Assembly (NCBI GenBank): GCA_025403435.1
Contig: CM046348.1
Location: 20,373,679-20,437,678 of the forward strand
Length of the DNA: 64,000 nt
Reading direction: 5' to 3'
Source: Artocarpus heterophyllus
Lineage: Eukaryota > Streptophyta > Magnoliopsida > Rosales > Moraceae
Part shown: positions 46,366-58,871 of the stretch, one piece after another
How positions within the stretch are numbered: the first letter of the stretch is position 1
How the letters are laid out: each line of letters starts with the position of its first letter
Program-made: the position numbers and the translations under genes
Notes under the pieces: model-generated
Database searches by the model: none
What the model was told of the DNA's origin: nothing
The model's input: the letters and a program-made list of their open reading frames with translations, nothing else

Positions 46366-48535
46366 TGTCACGCCCCGGAGTACGGGAGGTGACGTGGCGG
46401 AATATTTAGGTTAATTAAAAGAGAATTTAATTGAAATTAAGAGTTTAAAAATTCAATTAAGTGAGAAATAAAGAGATTTTCCACCACATTTTATAAAAGA
46501 ATTCATAAATATTAAACAAATAATAATACTTAAATAAAAACCGCAAATATGGGTTCCACAACCCACAACTTGTGCACACACATGGTTCTGACAATATCAT
46601 AAATACAATTACAGTCCAAGTACAAATAAAGTTAAGTCTTACATGCCTTGATTAATAATACAGAATATAAATAAATTCTCCTATTGCTCCTGAGTTCGGT
46701 CCGAAGAATCTTCTCGAAACCTAAATGGGAAACCACCTAGAAGGGGGGGAAATTTAAAACAATAAAACGTGAGCGAAAGGCTCAGTAGGGCTATGTTTTA
46801 TAAAAATAGTTTAACGCAAAGGAACACAGCATTATTAGAAGTTATTCAAAGGAAACTTAAATAAATAAATAAATAAACAATTTGAGTAGAACCGTCCTGA
46901 CACAGAACAGTCTACTCGTCAAATCAAAACACCAATTTACTTTTACCTAGGCAAACCATGATATCACCACCGTAGTGGCCCAGCTGGGTTTCGGGACCTG
47001 CCCCCAAGGTCGATCGCTATACGACCCGATCTCTGATATGACATCATGCCCATGTGTTTATTATCATTATCATTCAAAACCCAATTACCGAGTGTTGTCA
47101 ATTACATTTATTATAAAATTCATTTCATAATCACGGTATATTAAAATATAACCGATAAAACCATTTTCAAACAACCGTTGAAAAACATTTTGATGGAAAC
47201 CTTTTTCAAAGCCAAATCATTTCAAAACCAGGCTACCAAAGAAATAGGATAGAAGTCCTACCTCAACACTCTTGTCGGTGCCCCACACCGTAATCCCGAT
47301 CCGCTATACGTTAGCTCCACGGAACCACGAACAATCCTAGATACCAACTAAGTCAATCAATATCTAGTTTGAGACATTCTATGTTACTAAACCATTTCAT
47401 GATGTCCTAGTGTGCCATTTGTACCTTTAAAATCATCCTATAAGGTTGGGATTTAAATCAGGGTTCAAAACAGTGAAAACGGGTAAAAATTACAAAATTT
47501 TCCATGCCTCGGTCGGCCTGCCGGACGCCCTGCTTCGGCCTGCCGGAAGCAAGGTTCGGCCTGCCGAACATTTCCCCAGATTCGGCCTGCCGGTCGGAAG
47601 AACACCGGCCTGCCGATCATCACTCCGGCCTGCCGAACATGAACTTCGGCCTGCCGAACATGAACTTCGGCCTGCCGAACTAGGAAAACCCAGAAATCCC
47701 AGCCACGGGTTTCTCGATCCCCAAAATCCAAATCTTGTTTCTAACCTGTTTTTCTCAAATCCCAGGCATGAAAAACAATCATAGTTGATAGAAAAACATT
47801 CTAGAACATGTTTGGGCTCATTTAAACAATATTTAAACTCAAAATCCTCAAAAATCCAAAAATGAGAAAAAGAGGAGAAAAATGAAAAATCTTGAATCCA
47901 ATCCGTTTTTCTTCAATCTAGGCTTAGATTCTAGTTGTTCTAAGTTCATTTAACACAAATCCACGGTTTTCTAAGCTAAAACAAACTTAGATTTCAAAAA
48001 ACACACAAAATTGAAAATTTTGTAAAAAGTTTAGAAATTTCGAATCTAACCTCGAATCGAAGCTTCAATCCGCATTCTCGGTTGCCGAATCACATCCCCG
48101 AGCTTCCTCCTTGCTGTTCCGAAGCTTGGATTCGAATGTGGTTTCAAAAATTTGAGAGAGAGATGTAGAGAGAGAGAGGCTGCCGAGAGATCAAGAAAGA
48201 GAAGAGAGAGAGAGTGAAACCGGGAGAGAATGAGAGGAGAGAGAGAGGAAGGAAATAAATAGAGAAAATCGGTGGGCGGTTTTACTATGCGAAAACCATG
48301 TGCCGCCCACGGTTTTGCAAAACAGAGTATTTTTAACATTTTACAAATTGTTGTGTTTTAAAACTCAAAACATCATTTTAAATCAATAAGAAATCATTTG
48401 AATGCATCAATTTAACAAAACAACCAAAAACTCAAAATCCAACCAAATACTCTAATTAAAGTTAAAACTTTAATTATGACACACTAATTCATCATTTATA
48501 GTACATTAATATTAAATAAATTTCGGGACGTTACA
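46366..48535 (+). mobile_element. 2,170-bp solo LTR inside the DUF26 gene
   Basis: The element starts TGTCACGCCCCGGAG and ends TTTCGGGACGTTACA (TG...CA with imperfect inverted ends). It is flanked by a perfect 5-bp duplication, AAGCT, at 46361-46365 and 48536-48540. It contains no polyprotein, primer site or second LTR, so it is a solo LTR left by recombination, or a large non-coding LTR-type element. The length and terminal words fit Ty3/gypsy LTRs. A GC-rich minisatellite lies inside at 47513-47682. The orientation given is nominal. Confidence 0.85.
47513..47682. repeat. TTCGGCCTGCCG minisatellite within the LTR
   Basis: About eight copies of a CGGCCTGCCG core at 20-24 bp spacing; the last three units are nearly identical 21-mers (TTCGGCCTGCCGAACATGAAC). 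Strongly GC- and CpG-rich in an AT-rich setting. Both strands have open frames across it (RPAEHEL repeats on plus), which I treat as a by-product of the repeat. Confidence 0.85.
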
Positions 48536-49212
48536 AAGCTTTAGGAGCCTATCCTCCAACTCATGTTTGTTCAGATTCAACAAATTTCACATCCAGAAGC
48601 GCTTTTGAATCAAGTCCACGCAAACTCATGAGTTATCTTTCCTACCAAACCCCTCCGACGGGCTTCGGGATTTTCGCAGCGGGCCAAACCTTCGAAGAGG
48701 CCTACGGGCTAGCCCTTTACCGCGGGGACCTTGTTCCCATAGACTGCGCCAGATGTGTTGTCGAAGCGAGCGAGGAAGTCCTCAGGCGCTGCCCGTACAA
48801 GCCTGCCGCGGCTATTTGGTACGACCATTGCCTGTTGAGATATCGCAACGATGACTTCTTCTACAAAATCGACACCAAAAGCATGTCCCGCGTTGCGAGC
48901 ACGGCAAGCGTAGGCGGAAACGAGTTGGCATTTGCTGAAAACACTAGGCGGCTGCTTGGTGGACTGTCTCAAAATGCTTGTGTGAATAGAAATTTGTATG
49001 CGAGTGACGAATTAGCTATCGACGATTCGAGGAAGATTCACGGGTTGGCTCGGTGCACAAGAGACCTTTCGGAGACTGAGTGTTAGAAGTGTCTTGATCA
49101 GATGGTTGATTCGGCATTGGGTTGCTGTTCTGGTAGAAGGGGAGCTAGGATTGTCTCTGCTAGTTGTTACATAAGATATGAGCTCTACCCTTTTTTGAAT
49201 ATCAGCAATTAA

Positions 49213-50840
49213 TTTGTGATATGAGTTAATCCACCTTATTTTTATGTTTCCAATTTTATAGGAATTCCTTATATTAATTTGCTCTTATTTGTAGAAAATG
49301 ATAAATGATCAAATTTGATTTGTTACTTGCTAATTGCTATTATTGTTTTATACAATTGATTGTCATTTATGACACTTAAAGTTATTGCTTTATACAATTG
49401 CTGGTCATTTATAACACTAAAAGGTTTTATTAATAATAAAAGTTTGGAGAACATATCCGTAGGTGTTTCTAAAGAGATTAACATATCTTTTAGGTTTTCT
49501 AAAGGCTTTGAAAAATGTTTGTTAAAGATTATAGTCAGACCTTGCCTCAAGAAGGGTATCATCTCAACCCACCAAGTATACTAGTGTCTTACGTGGGGCA
49601 TAATCTTAGACACTTTAAATTGTTTCTTCATATTTAAGATCTCAAAAAGGCCATCTAGCACTCGAATTTTTGATACAAACTCAACACAGTAGACTATTAC
49701 CGCTAGGCCAACAAGTGCTTGGTGAACTATTACCACAGTAAACTAGTTCTCTAATTATCATTCATGTGATATTAATCACAAACTTCACGGCTTCAATTCA
49801 TTCAACAGTATATTTTCCTCTTTAAATCCAGGTGAAAAAATATATTTTTTAATTAATGGGAGGTTAAGTATCCTTATTGGCTAATTGGTTTTGTGCACTA
49901 AAATGGTTGCGGATGTATTTTGTTGTATCATGGAAGCACGGCAACATGGGATTTGCATTGAAGGAGAAGATAAGCTTCATTCAAATGAGAAACAGAGGCC
50001 ACGAAAAATCCGATCTAATATAAATCATACTCAAATATTCTGTATGCCTTGTCATTCTCCTTTCTACTTCTTCTCTAGTCGGCACGTAAAAAAAATGAAC
50101 ATTAAAAAAAAAAATTATAGGGAGATAGATCATATAGATTTAGGCGACAAATTTATTGCTCAACTTTGTAATTACCTTTTTTTTTAGGTGGCTTTATGTG
50201 TTATTTTACATAAAAAATAATCATACTATTTTAATGGCATGTTGTTAAAAAAATGTTAATTATTTATAGGTCGTTTGAGAAATGAGTCAAAATTAAAAGT
50301 TAAAGACCGAAAACATCATAGCTTGTAAAAGAAAACACTATTAAAGTATTGGTTGAAACTACGATACAAACAACCCATAATCTTGATGCACGTCTATCTT
50401 CTTGATACTATGTTTTTTTTATTTATCAATATTTATCACCAAAATAAAGTTCTGATGAAGAGAAATTCCAATGGTGGCTTTGTGTGTGTGTGTGTGTGTG
50501 TGAAACCCCCTTTTGCTAAAGGGTTGTTGTGTGTTCAATTTCAAGTCTCAACCATTATTTGAGTTGAGAGTTCTATACCGACATGATAGGAGATCCCTAC
50601 ATCATTTAATAGTAGACATCCATGCTAATCGTTTTGCCAAAAGAAAAACAGTCATTATAATGACAAGACTAATTATCTAGCTGAAGTTTCTTGTGTATAA
50701 AAGTAGTTCTATTCATCACTATCAATCATAATCACTACCAGACAGATAATGTTATCGCCCCAGAAAGGAACAATGGGATGTTCATACAATGCCCCTACTT
50801 ACAATAACAAAGCCCAAAATTTGTCAGATGATTAATAATC
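49213..50840. other. no gene supported
   Basis: Contains a direct tandem dimer of about 44 bp at 49338-49424 (TTTATACAATTG..TGTCATTTATGACACTTAAAG twice, with changes) and a (GT)n tract at about 50481-50500. An open frame at 49885-50187 (100 codons) has no domain that I recognise and is probably chance. Confidence 0.4.
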
Positions 50841-51069
50841 AGGGAATTCTTAAGAAAAGCCAACTTTGCATCACCGTTACAGCATGTTGTTCTAACCATT
50901 GGATTAACGTTTAACGGTTTAGTTTGTAATTGTTTACATTAAAAATATACAGTGCGTGATACAAAAATACTTACACTTACAGATCAGACTATTAAAAAGT
51001 TAATCTAATGGTTAAAACAACATACTCCACCAATAGTGTAAAATTGGCTTCCTACCATAAGGATTGCCT
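50841..51069. mobile_element. MITE with about 60-bp terminal inverted repeats
   Basis: The left arm GCATGTTGTTCTAACCATTG, GATTAACGTTT matches the reverse complement of the right arm, GTATGTTGTTTTAACCATTA, GATTAACTTTT. Similarity continues outward through AAAGCCAACTTTGCATCACC against GAAGCCAATTTTACACTATT. No coding sequence. The target duplication is unclear. Confidence 0.75.
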
Positions 51070-51139
51070 AATAACTACTAAAAAATATTGGTTAATAATT
51101 ACAACAAATATTTAAGCAAAATCAACAATTATAAATATA

Positions 51140-51385
51140 ATACAATGGTCCTTGACGAGTTTTAATACCTTGAAAATTTTACATAGAAAACTCATTATAA
51201 AGCTATTGAATATATCTTTCTTGATAAACATGAGTAAAGTATTATTTATCAATTGATCTCACATTTGATTGCATAACTATTTTCTACGATATTCATAATA
51301 GAAAATACTTTTTCTAGAACAACAATAACACTAATTACACCCCTTGAAAATGTTAATATCAGAAGCTGATAAACTACTTATAAGT
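51140..51385 (-). pseudogene. hAT (TTF-type) transposase C-terminal remnant
   Basis: On the minus strand the sequence reads VIVVLEKVFSIMNIVENSY and then KCEIN, two stops and SCLSRKIYSIAL. Plant TTF-type hAT transposases have a dimerisation domain with ERAFSAMNIIK, then NQMGD-x-W and YIEKDIF in this order. Stops and substitutions show decay. A related fragment lies in the element at 6472-7546. Confidence 0.55.
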
Positions 51386-51399
51386 TTTTTTCCCTCTTT

Positions 51400-54300
51400 G
51401 AATTACTCTTGATACAAGATCACCAATACCTTTAAATCCTAAGAACTGCTCATTAGAACTAACATTAATAATTTCTAGTTAATCATGAGATTTATTGGAA
51501 AAATATCTTCCGGAATAGTACTTAGCAAATTGAATTAAATTTTCGTCATAAGTTTATAATTAATCTTTCAGACCTAAAGATGACACATAAAGAAATAAAA
51601 TTGGTATTTACCTCACTAAAGCATGCTACATATAAAACTAAGATAGTATGCATACAAACTGTATTTTGGCTTCTATGATAAATTGACCTTTATTAAAGCA
51701 TAGAAAAATACATGTTGTGTAACATTTTTAAAATATATATTTATTCATACCACACGTAAAAAAATAAATAAATAAAATTATATCGCATTATTATTTGTAT
51801 TATATGTTTATGTATGACGATATTTATAAAAAATAAGTTTCAAAAAATAACATCATTTATGAAAATTTCCCTATAAAGTAAGATACCTACGAGGCCATTA
51901 AAATGCTCTCGTCATGCAAAGAAATTCTCTCATCGTATTCAACAGCATATTGTAAGACGTGACTAAATAAACAAAAAAGTGTATTGTGCGCGCAGGACAT
52001 CTTAACAATACAATGTTACAATAATAAGTAGAAAATAATTGTTGTGTATAATAAAGTGCATGAAAATTAGAGAACACATAGATATGATTATTTTACATGG
52101 CCAAAAACTGTTACAAGGAAAAACCACGAATGCTAATTACACCAAATTTAAAATGGAGTCACTAATATTGAATTATAGTTATAATTATTAGGATTATAAG
52201 AATGTTTAGAAAATACATCAAAGCAGGAACCAATAATATCTTCTTCTTCAACTAGCCTTTGGACTTCTTGTCTTATCTTTAGTGTTTGTTTTTCGTCTAA
52301 CTAACGTAGACTGAGTGACAATCCTTGAACGGATTCTCCCAGGACCTACTTAGGATTGACTAAGTGCAGAACACCAACGGGGTTTGAGAACAAAGTCTAA
52401 AGCCTAATGATCACTAAGAGATCGTTCTGCTTATTCTCTCATGCTAAAGCTCTAAAAATAAAGTTAATGAAATAGCTTTCTTAAATAGGCAAAGTCCTAG
52501 ATTTGAGATGTGTCTAGATACATCCACTTGACCTAGGGTCGGATCTAAATTTGTTTGGTTAAAATTTTTTTTATTCCAGTTTGCTCAAAACTAAAATTTT
52601 GTTATCACTGTGCAAAAAGCGTGCAACCTATGCGTATCGTGGTGAGAGTTTGTTTAAAAAACTACAATTCAAAATCATTTTAACTGAAAAACGTTATCTG
52701 TTAGTTTCTAATTTAAAGTGTGAAGCAAGCCTGAACTTGACGGACAAGATCTCTGCAAAAACGTTTAGAAAACTTGACAAACATGTTAATTTAATTTAGA
52801 ATGAATCTAGACTCAATTACGTTCAAGTTTAACTTAACCAAATTTGAACTAAAATGATATGAAAATCCTCACATCCAAATATGATTTCCAAACACATATT
52901 CTCCAGCAGCCAAATTCGGATCACACTTGAATTTAAATGGGCAGCTCATAATCCAAACTAATTGATCACAAAATTGAAAAAAGAAACTTAGCCCAATAGA
53001 AACATTAAACCAGATTAATAATAATTGAAATGCAAACTCCAAAAAATCTGGATATAAATAAACAAAAACCTGCAGCAGAAAGTCAAAATAACTTGACATA
53101 GTTTGAGACCAAGAAGTCAACAACACGTGTAGGATTAAAAATCCTAACGCATATTATATACCATATAATTCAAGTCGTATGGTTACAATCAAAGCCAAGT
53201 AAATTCGTATTTATGTTGGGGTGCTCATGCCCCACAAGAAAAATTTATTTTCATAATAAAGTACACTAAATTCCCATCAAAGTGCAATAAATATGTTGAG
53301 TAATTCTCTCCAATAAATTTTAAGAATTCACAAAACTCGATGAGTGAGAGAGAAGAATCAACTAGACTTGCACTATATTTGAAATAAGAGGGAAAAAAAT
53401 TAGATGGAGCGAAAAAGAAAAGGGGTGTTTGGTATGAAAAAAGGGAGAGAAAATAAATTGGTGTATAATTATCATTTTACTTATTTAAAATTATAATAAT
53501 AACTCATAAATAAGGTCAAAAGAATTAATTTCATAGTGTTGCAAGTACCATAAATTTTCTTTACTAAAGTCTATCTTTATGAAAGGATTAAATAAGGGGG
53601 GGTTCTCACTTGTAATATTTTCTCTTCTAATTTACCCACTTTTATATTTTCTCTCTCAAATCTCCCCACCTTCTTTCTTTCCACTTTTCACCCCTACAAA
53701 CACAGTGTTGGTCTAAAACAAAACACCCGCATTTCGGCCCTAAATAGTGCATGGTAAGTACGTGCCTACGTGGCTCCCCATAATTACCAAAAAAAAAAAA
53801 GGTACGTGCCTACGTGGGAATATATAGCACTGGATCTTGAACTTCATTGGAGTTTGGTTCAGTCAGCTCAATGAACTGTTTGGCTGCATTTGATTTTGAT
53901 TTTGATGATCTCAAGTAGCATATCTACCACCGACCCTTAAAATCAACACAAGTCAAAACCCCCCAATTTTTTTTTTAATTACTCTATTTATTAATAGTTT
54001 TGCCTATCTGCCTTTCCCATCCTTTGACTTTATTTTTTATTTTTGTTCTTTAAATTTTATTACTTCTTTTAGCATCTAATTAACCGATTTGCCCTGTATC
54101 TATTTATTGCGCCAATTGACCATTACTTTTCCCTTTAGTTGTCCTCTTTAGCTTCCCCACCAAACAAGCGTGTATTGACTTCTTCTTAGCGTCATAATGT
54201 AGACGGACCTTATGTTTGGATCGCCATTTGACCCAATTCATTCTAGTTCGGAGTGAAACGGATGTTTGATAAAGAGTAATGAAACAATTCAATCAAAGGC

Positions 54301-57060
54301 GCCGCTTGTGGTAGCTTATGCTTTTGTTTTTAAACCGTAGAAGAAGAGAATTATAAATGAAAGCTTTTTAATTAGTGTTTAAATAGTATATAAAAAAGTG
54401 TTTTTAATTTCAAATGTGTTTTTAAAACTATTTGTTTACATCAATCAAAACTGTTCTTGTTATAAAAAGAAATGTGATGTAAAGATATAGATGAAAATTA
54501 CAATTTCTTATTGACAAATATATGGTTAAAAAAGTAAATAAAATTTTTTTCATGATCACTTTTTTTATAAGCATCAAAGAAATAACTTATTCTAAAATTG
54601 CTTATGAAAAACCAAAATTACAAACAGCTTGTCCATCTAAACATGTTTAAAAATATCTTTTCAACTGAATAAGTTGAAAGCAACTTATTTTAAGCTATTT
54701 CTATGATGCCCCGGAGTAGGGGTATAAGAATTTTAAGTAAATAAGATGAATTAAACGAAGTAATTAAAAAAAGAGTAAATATATGTAGAAAGTAAATAAA
54801 TGTCATTGAAAATAAATATTATCATCGTCGAAAGCAGTTTTAGTAACAACTATAAAAATAGTAATCAAGAACAAAAAATGCGCTTAAAAATAAATATTAT
54901 GTAATAAACAAGTTATGGATTTTAACAGTATGAGCTATAATTGGTTGTTTGTTTGGAAGATAGATTTGAACCGTTTTTTATGGTTTGAACTATTTTTTAT
55001 TTAAATTTTATGAGAGAAAACACTATAGTAAAAATAATTAGAATCATAACAAACAGTTGTTACTAAACAAGCTACAAAAACAATTTTACATTGCATGTTA
55101 CAAATTTTTGACATAGCAGTACTTTTCGTTGGGACAAAAATGCATGTCTTACGCAATTAACATTCTATACCTTTCTTTTTATTCGGATTGAACTAGTGTC
55201 TTCCTAAACTCAAGTTCCACCACAGCATATTATATTTCATGTCATTTCATCTGGTGGTAATTTCATGTCCTTTACTTGTTGCTATGTGTTCTTTTTGCCC
55301 TTCTTCATTTGGAGCTAATATCACGAAGATATGTGATTTAAAAAATAATAATAATAAAAATAAAAAAGTAGGTCTTGTGTTGGGTTCATAAATTTTTGGG
55401 TTTAATAAAATTTTCAATTTTATGACTCATAACACAGTTTTCTTTTTCTTTTTTTTCCCCTTAAATTTAACTTAGTTACATATTCTCCATATTTGAAATT
55501 CAAGCAGTTTCTTTTCAAAAACAAAAAAAAGGACCATGTTTAATGGTGCGCGATTGCTTCGTGAAGAAGTTATTTGTGATTTAATTAGAATTGAGGATTG
55601 GAAATCGAGGCAAAAAGAACTGCCAGCTAGCTGTCGGAAGTTGTGTGAGGGCAAGATATCTCTTTATGTATTTTTAAGCCAAAAAAAGAGAGCGCAAAAG
55701 TGTTACCGATTTATGGCCGTAGCAATTGTTGCATAAACAGGGTTTTATTTTCTGACACTATTATCTGCATGGCTAAGGCAATAAGGGCTACTAAAAAAAT
55801 ATAATTGCTCTTTCAACATTATACAGGTCATCATCTAATACTATCACGCGGTTCTAGAATGCATTAAGTAAGATAAAAGGTAAAGAGTTCTAATGTATTG
55901 TCAACTGATAACCTTAAATCGTAATCCGAATGTGCCTTTTATGCGCTTTGCGTCATCTTGAGTTTTCCCAATACAGCGTGAGAAATCTGTCTCCCAGAAT
56001 CAACAAGCTCAAGTTTTTAATTTTGAAAATACCGGATTAAAGAGTCGTTTGGTATTATTTTTAAAATAAATAAAAATATTTTTATTTTAAAAAATAAAAT
56101 TTTTAAAAATTTATATTAAAAGTATTTTTAAAATTTTTATTTTAAAAGATATGTAAAAATATTTTTAGAAATTTTGAGAACAGACAGGGCAAAATACCTC
56201 GGAATCCAGTTGTAGAGCAAAGTCGGCCTTTGTCAATTTAACTCGCTTACCCATTTGGTTGCAACCAGGTGTCACCTTCATCACTTCCACTAACGTTTTT
56301 TTTTTTTTTTTTGGGCGTTCTCCTTTTGCCTAGTTTTCCTTTATTATTATTATTGTTACTATTATTAAATCTTTGCAATAGAGAAGATAATTTTACATTA
56401 TTAATAAAATAAGAGTATTTTATCTATCGAATTAACTTTTTAATGGTTTAATTTGTATTTAGAAACAATTTTATATAGCATATTGCAAACTTTTAACTAG
56501 ATAATCGTATATCAAACTATTAAAATGCTAATCCGACTAACATCAAACTTCACACGCGATGCAAAAGTGTAAAAGTGCATTCTCTACTATAACTAGATTC
56601 TTTATTATTATCATTATTATTAGAAAAATCATTTTCACCATTACGAGGATGAAGCTTATTATTTACAAAATTATAGATCTTAGTTTAATACATATTGTAT
56701 TTTTTAAATTAAAATTTATTGTTTTATTAATAATAAAATTTTAACCACATAGTTAAATGGGATTCCTTTTATCGTTACTATTATTGCATAAGAATCTGCC
56801 TAGGTTGCAGGTTGAAATAAATTGAAAGTTGGAATAAAAACAAAACCCACCTCTCATTGCCACGTAGCAATTGGTATTTACTATTAACCATCGCCCAGCT
56901 TTCCAAACATCCACCTCTCATCACTTATTAAAATAGTAACAGGCTCGCAAATTTCTACTTTATAAATTATTTTTAAGTGGGACCACTTTTTTGACCAAAA
57001 TCAAGACTGAAGCTTCCCCTCAGCTTCAAGCCACACGTCCATTCGCCCAAAAATCTAGGC
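51400..57060. other. long gene-free AT-rich stretch
   Basis: No gene could be supported. Notable items are a GATGCCCCGGAGTAGGGG fragment near 54700 that resembles the start of the 46.4-kb LTR, a direct repeat of ACGTGCCTACGTGG at about 53759 and 53804, and an approximately 66-codon frame at 55536 without a known domain. The rest is homopolymer-rich intergenic sequence. Confidence 0.4.
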
Positions 57061-57073
57061 CATCCATTTCTCT

Positions 57074-57090
57074 CTCTATATATACCCACC
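57074..57090 (+). promoter_or_regulatory. TATA box and leader of the 57-kb gene
   Basis: CTATATATACCCACC follows a CT-rich tract and precedes a CA-rich leader of about 150 bases with no upstream ATG in good context before 57248. This is a typical plant TATA arrangement and supports 57248 as a real gene. Confidence 0.7.
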
Positions 57091-57247
57091 ACTAAACCAC
57101 CACGCTTACAAGCCAAGAATCAATTTTCACTTGCCCATCAGCTTTTCTTTCTACTAAAACCCAGAAACCAAAAAGACTCCAAAAACTCAAGACAAACCAA
57201 AGCCAAAAGCCAAAAGCCATAATCTTTATCTTCTTATTCGCATTATC

Positions 57248-57601
57248 ATGGCTAAGCTTTTTCTGCTTGGCTTGATTCTAGTTGGGATCCTGGTGATCCA
57301 GACCATGGCTGACAAATCTGAGCTGAACCCAGTTGAGGTCCATAGTGGGGCCGTGAGCAGAGTAGCAGATCAGCCTGTTTCCAGTGCCGAGGTGAGATCT
57401 GACGGCAAGGAAGAGTCTGATGTAAAGGAGGCCGAGGCCGTGGCCGAGGCTGACGCTCCGGCAATCAGACGGTTAGGAAAGCATCACTCAGATAAGTCTG
57501 TGGCTGGTGGCGGCGTGATTATTGGTGGGCTTGTGACGGCTATATTTGCTGCTGTTTTTTGCTACATAAGGGTTACAAGGAAAAGAAACAGTGTTCTTTG
57601 A
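57248..57601 (+). CDS. small single-pass membrane protein, unknown function
   Basis: A single-exon gene of 117 residues. Residues 1-21 are a hydrophobic signal peptide (MAKLFLLGLILVGILVIQTM). Then comes an acidic Ala/Glu/Val-rich segment (EAEAVAEADAPAIRR at about 61-75), and a transmembrane helix (GGGVIIGGLVTAIFAAVFCY, about 87-106) that is followed by a basic cytosolic tail (TRKRN). This predicts a type I membrane protein with a short cytosolic end. A TATA box, A-rich leader and polyadenylation-like ATAT-rich region support expression. Small plant transmembrane proteins of this shape exist, but I cannot name a family. The opposite strand frame over the same bases is a shadow. Confidence 0.75.
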   Translation: MAKLFLLGLILVGILVIQTMADKSELNPVEVHSGAVSRVADQPVSSAEVRSDGKEESDVKEAEAVAEADAPAIRRLGKHHSDKSVAGGGVIIGGLVTAIFAAVFCYIRVTRKRNSVL

Positions 57602-58480
57602 GCTCCCTCGGTGAATCTATTAAATTTCTATTTAGTAGTTAGGTGTTTATTCTTTAGAATAGGAGGAAAAGGAAGTAATTTTTTATATACATGAGGCACA
57701 TTTGTAGGTGATATATGGGAAGTTAGTGTAATTTCTTTTTTCTTTCTCATATTGTGCATTTAATTATATTAACACGGGATTTGCTAGCTAAAAAGAAAAG
57801 GGTCTACTAAATTTAGGTCCCAATGAATATATATAATCATACTCTCTTTTTTTTCTTATGAAAATTTGGAATTTATTTTGCCTCTTCCCATTTTTCTGTC
57901 TCTATGGCTATAAGTTCTAACAGTGGAAGAAAGAATAAAGATGATGAAAAAGATAAGGCAAATCTGATTTTCTGAAGCCTTAAATCTGGTTTTGGGTATT
58001 TACTCCGTTGTTTAGTAATTTAACACTGTCCTAATTTAGCAAAAAGAAAAATTCCACACTTCTCTGTTCCTTGGAGGTTATTTTTTTTGAATTCACCATG
58101 TTTAATTTTGGAAATAACAAAAATATAAAAAAGAAGTAAAAAAAAAAAAAAAAGAGGGTTGACACTTTCAAACCGTCCACTTAAACCGGCCATCCAAACT
58201 AACCGTTAAACCACCAACCAATCCGCTATATATGTTTTTTTAATAAAATATTTTTTATATAAGAGAATTTTTATTATTTGTAATATAGATTATTTTTAAT
58301 TAATAATGAAAAAAGGTCGTGTGTATAAATACACCCTCCATCTGTAATAATTTCACTTTTCATTCTTTTTTTAATCAAAATTTTACTTTTCCCTGAAGGT
58401 TACTCGCTCATTAACATGTATAAAAAAATCAAGTAAAGGAAAAAAATAAAAATATGAATTGTAGTACTCATTGATAAATG
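57602..58480. other. 3' flank, no gene seen
   Basis: Presumed 3' untranslated region followed by AT-rich intergenic DNA; a poly-A tract lies at about 58138-58155. Confidence 0.45.
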
Positions 58481-58489
58481 CGTATGATA

Positions 58490-58840
58490 AGGCAAGTGAA
58501 TTGGAAAAATATTTGAAGAAGCATATAAAGACGGAAAGAATAAGGACTTTGATATTTTGGTTTGGTGAAGGATCAATACTTTTAAGTACCTTATTCTAGC
58601 AGAAATAGTACGTAATATCTTAGCAGTTTAAGTGTCAATTGAAGTTTCTAAGTCAGCATTTAGCACTGGTTATCAAATTCTTGATTCCTTTCGGAGTTTG
58701 TTGAGTCCACCAATGCCAAAGGCATTGATTTGCACTCAAAATTGGTTGAGATTTTCCTCCCTCCCACTAGATCTAAAACCACAATTAGAAGATTTGGAAG
58801 CTTATTCAAAAATTGAGTCAGATAAACAACTTTACTATCT
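58490..58840 (+). pseudogene. hAT transposase dimerisation-domain remnant (RICESLEEPER-like)
   Basis: Reading frames here give DFDILVW-stop-RINTFKYLIL, LAEIVRNILAV-stop-VS and SKSAFSTGYQILDSFRSLLS, then MPKALICTQNWLR. These match in order the C-terminal dimerisation domain of plant Ac-like hAT proteins (FDIL-x-WW, ILAVPVSTVASESAFSTGGR, LSP-x-M-x-EALICTQNWL). Two in-frame stops and an upstream frameshift show that it is dead. No terminal repeats found. Confidence 0.75.
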
Positions 58841-58871
58841 CTTAATTATTTATTGCATTATCAATGTGTAA

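Larger units (their letters stand above)
46297..49212 (+). pseudogene. secreted DUF26/Gnk2 protein gene split by a solo LTR
   Basis: A cysteine-rich repeat secretory protein gene. The first part, 46297-46365, encodes a signal peptide (MSSLKFITYFFSLTLIGSLS). A 2,170-bp LTR then interrupts it. After the second copy of the 5-bp duplication (48536-48540), the frame resumes with a mature-type start (YPPTHVCSDSTNF). The first Gnk2 domain follows with its C-X8-C-X2-C-related cysteines (CARC ... RRC ... DHC). The second domain (CTRDLSETEC) is cut by TAG at 49084-49086, where relatives would have a residue inside the Cys-x-x-Cys pair. The remaining 41 codons to TAA 49212 encode the rest (KCLDQMVDSALGCCSGRRGA). 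Two independent lesions make this a pseudogene; family members are apoplastic. Confidence 0.88.

Noticed and set aside
47446..47784. Open frame with RPAEHEL repeats
   Set aside because: It is translated minisatellite inside a solo LTR; the opposite strand is equally open.
49885..50187. 100-codon open frame
   Set aside because: No recognisable domain and Lys/Asn-rich tail in AT-rich DNA; not supported as a gene.
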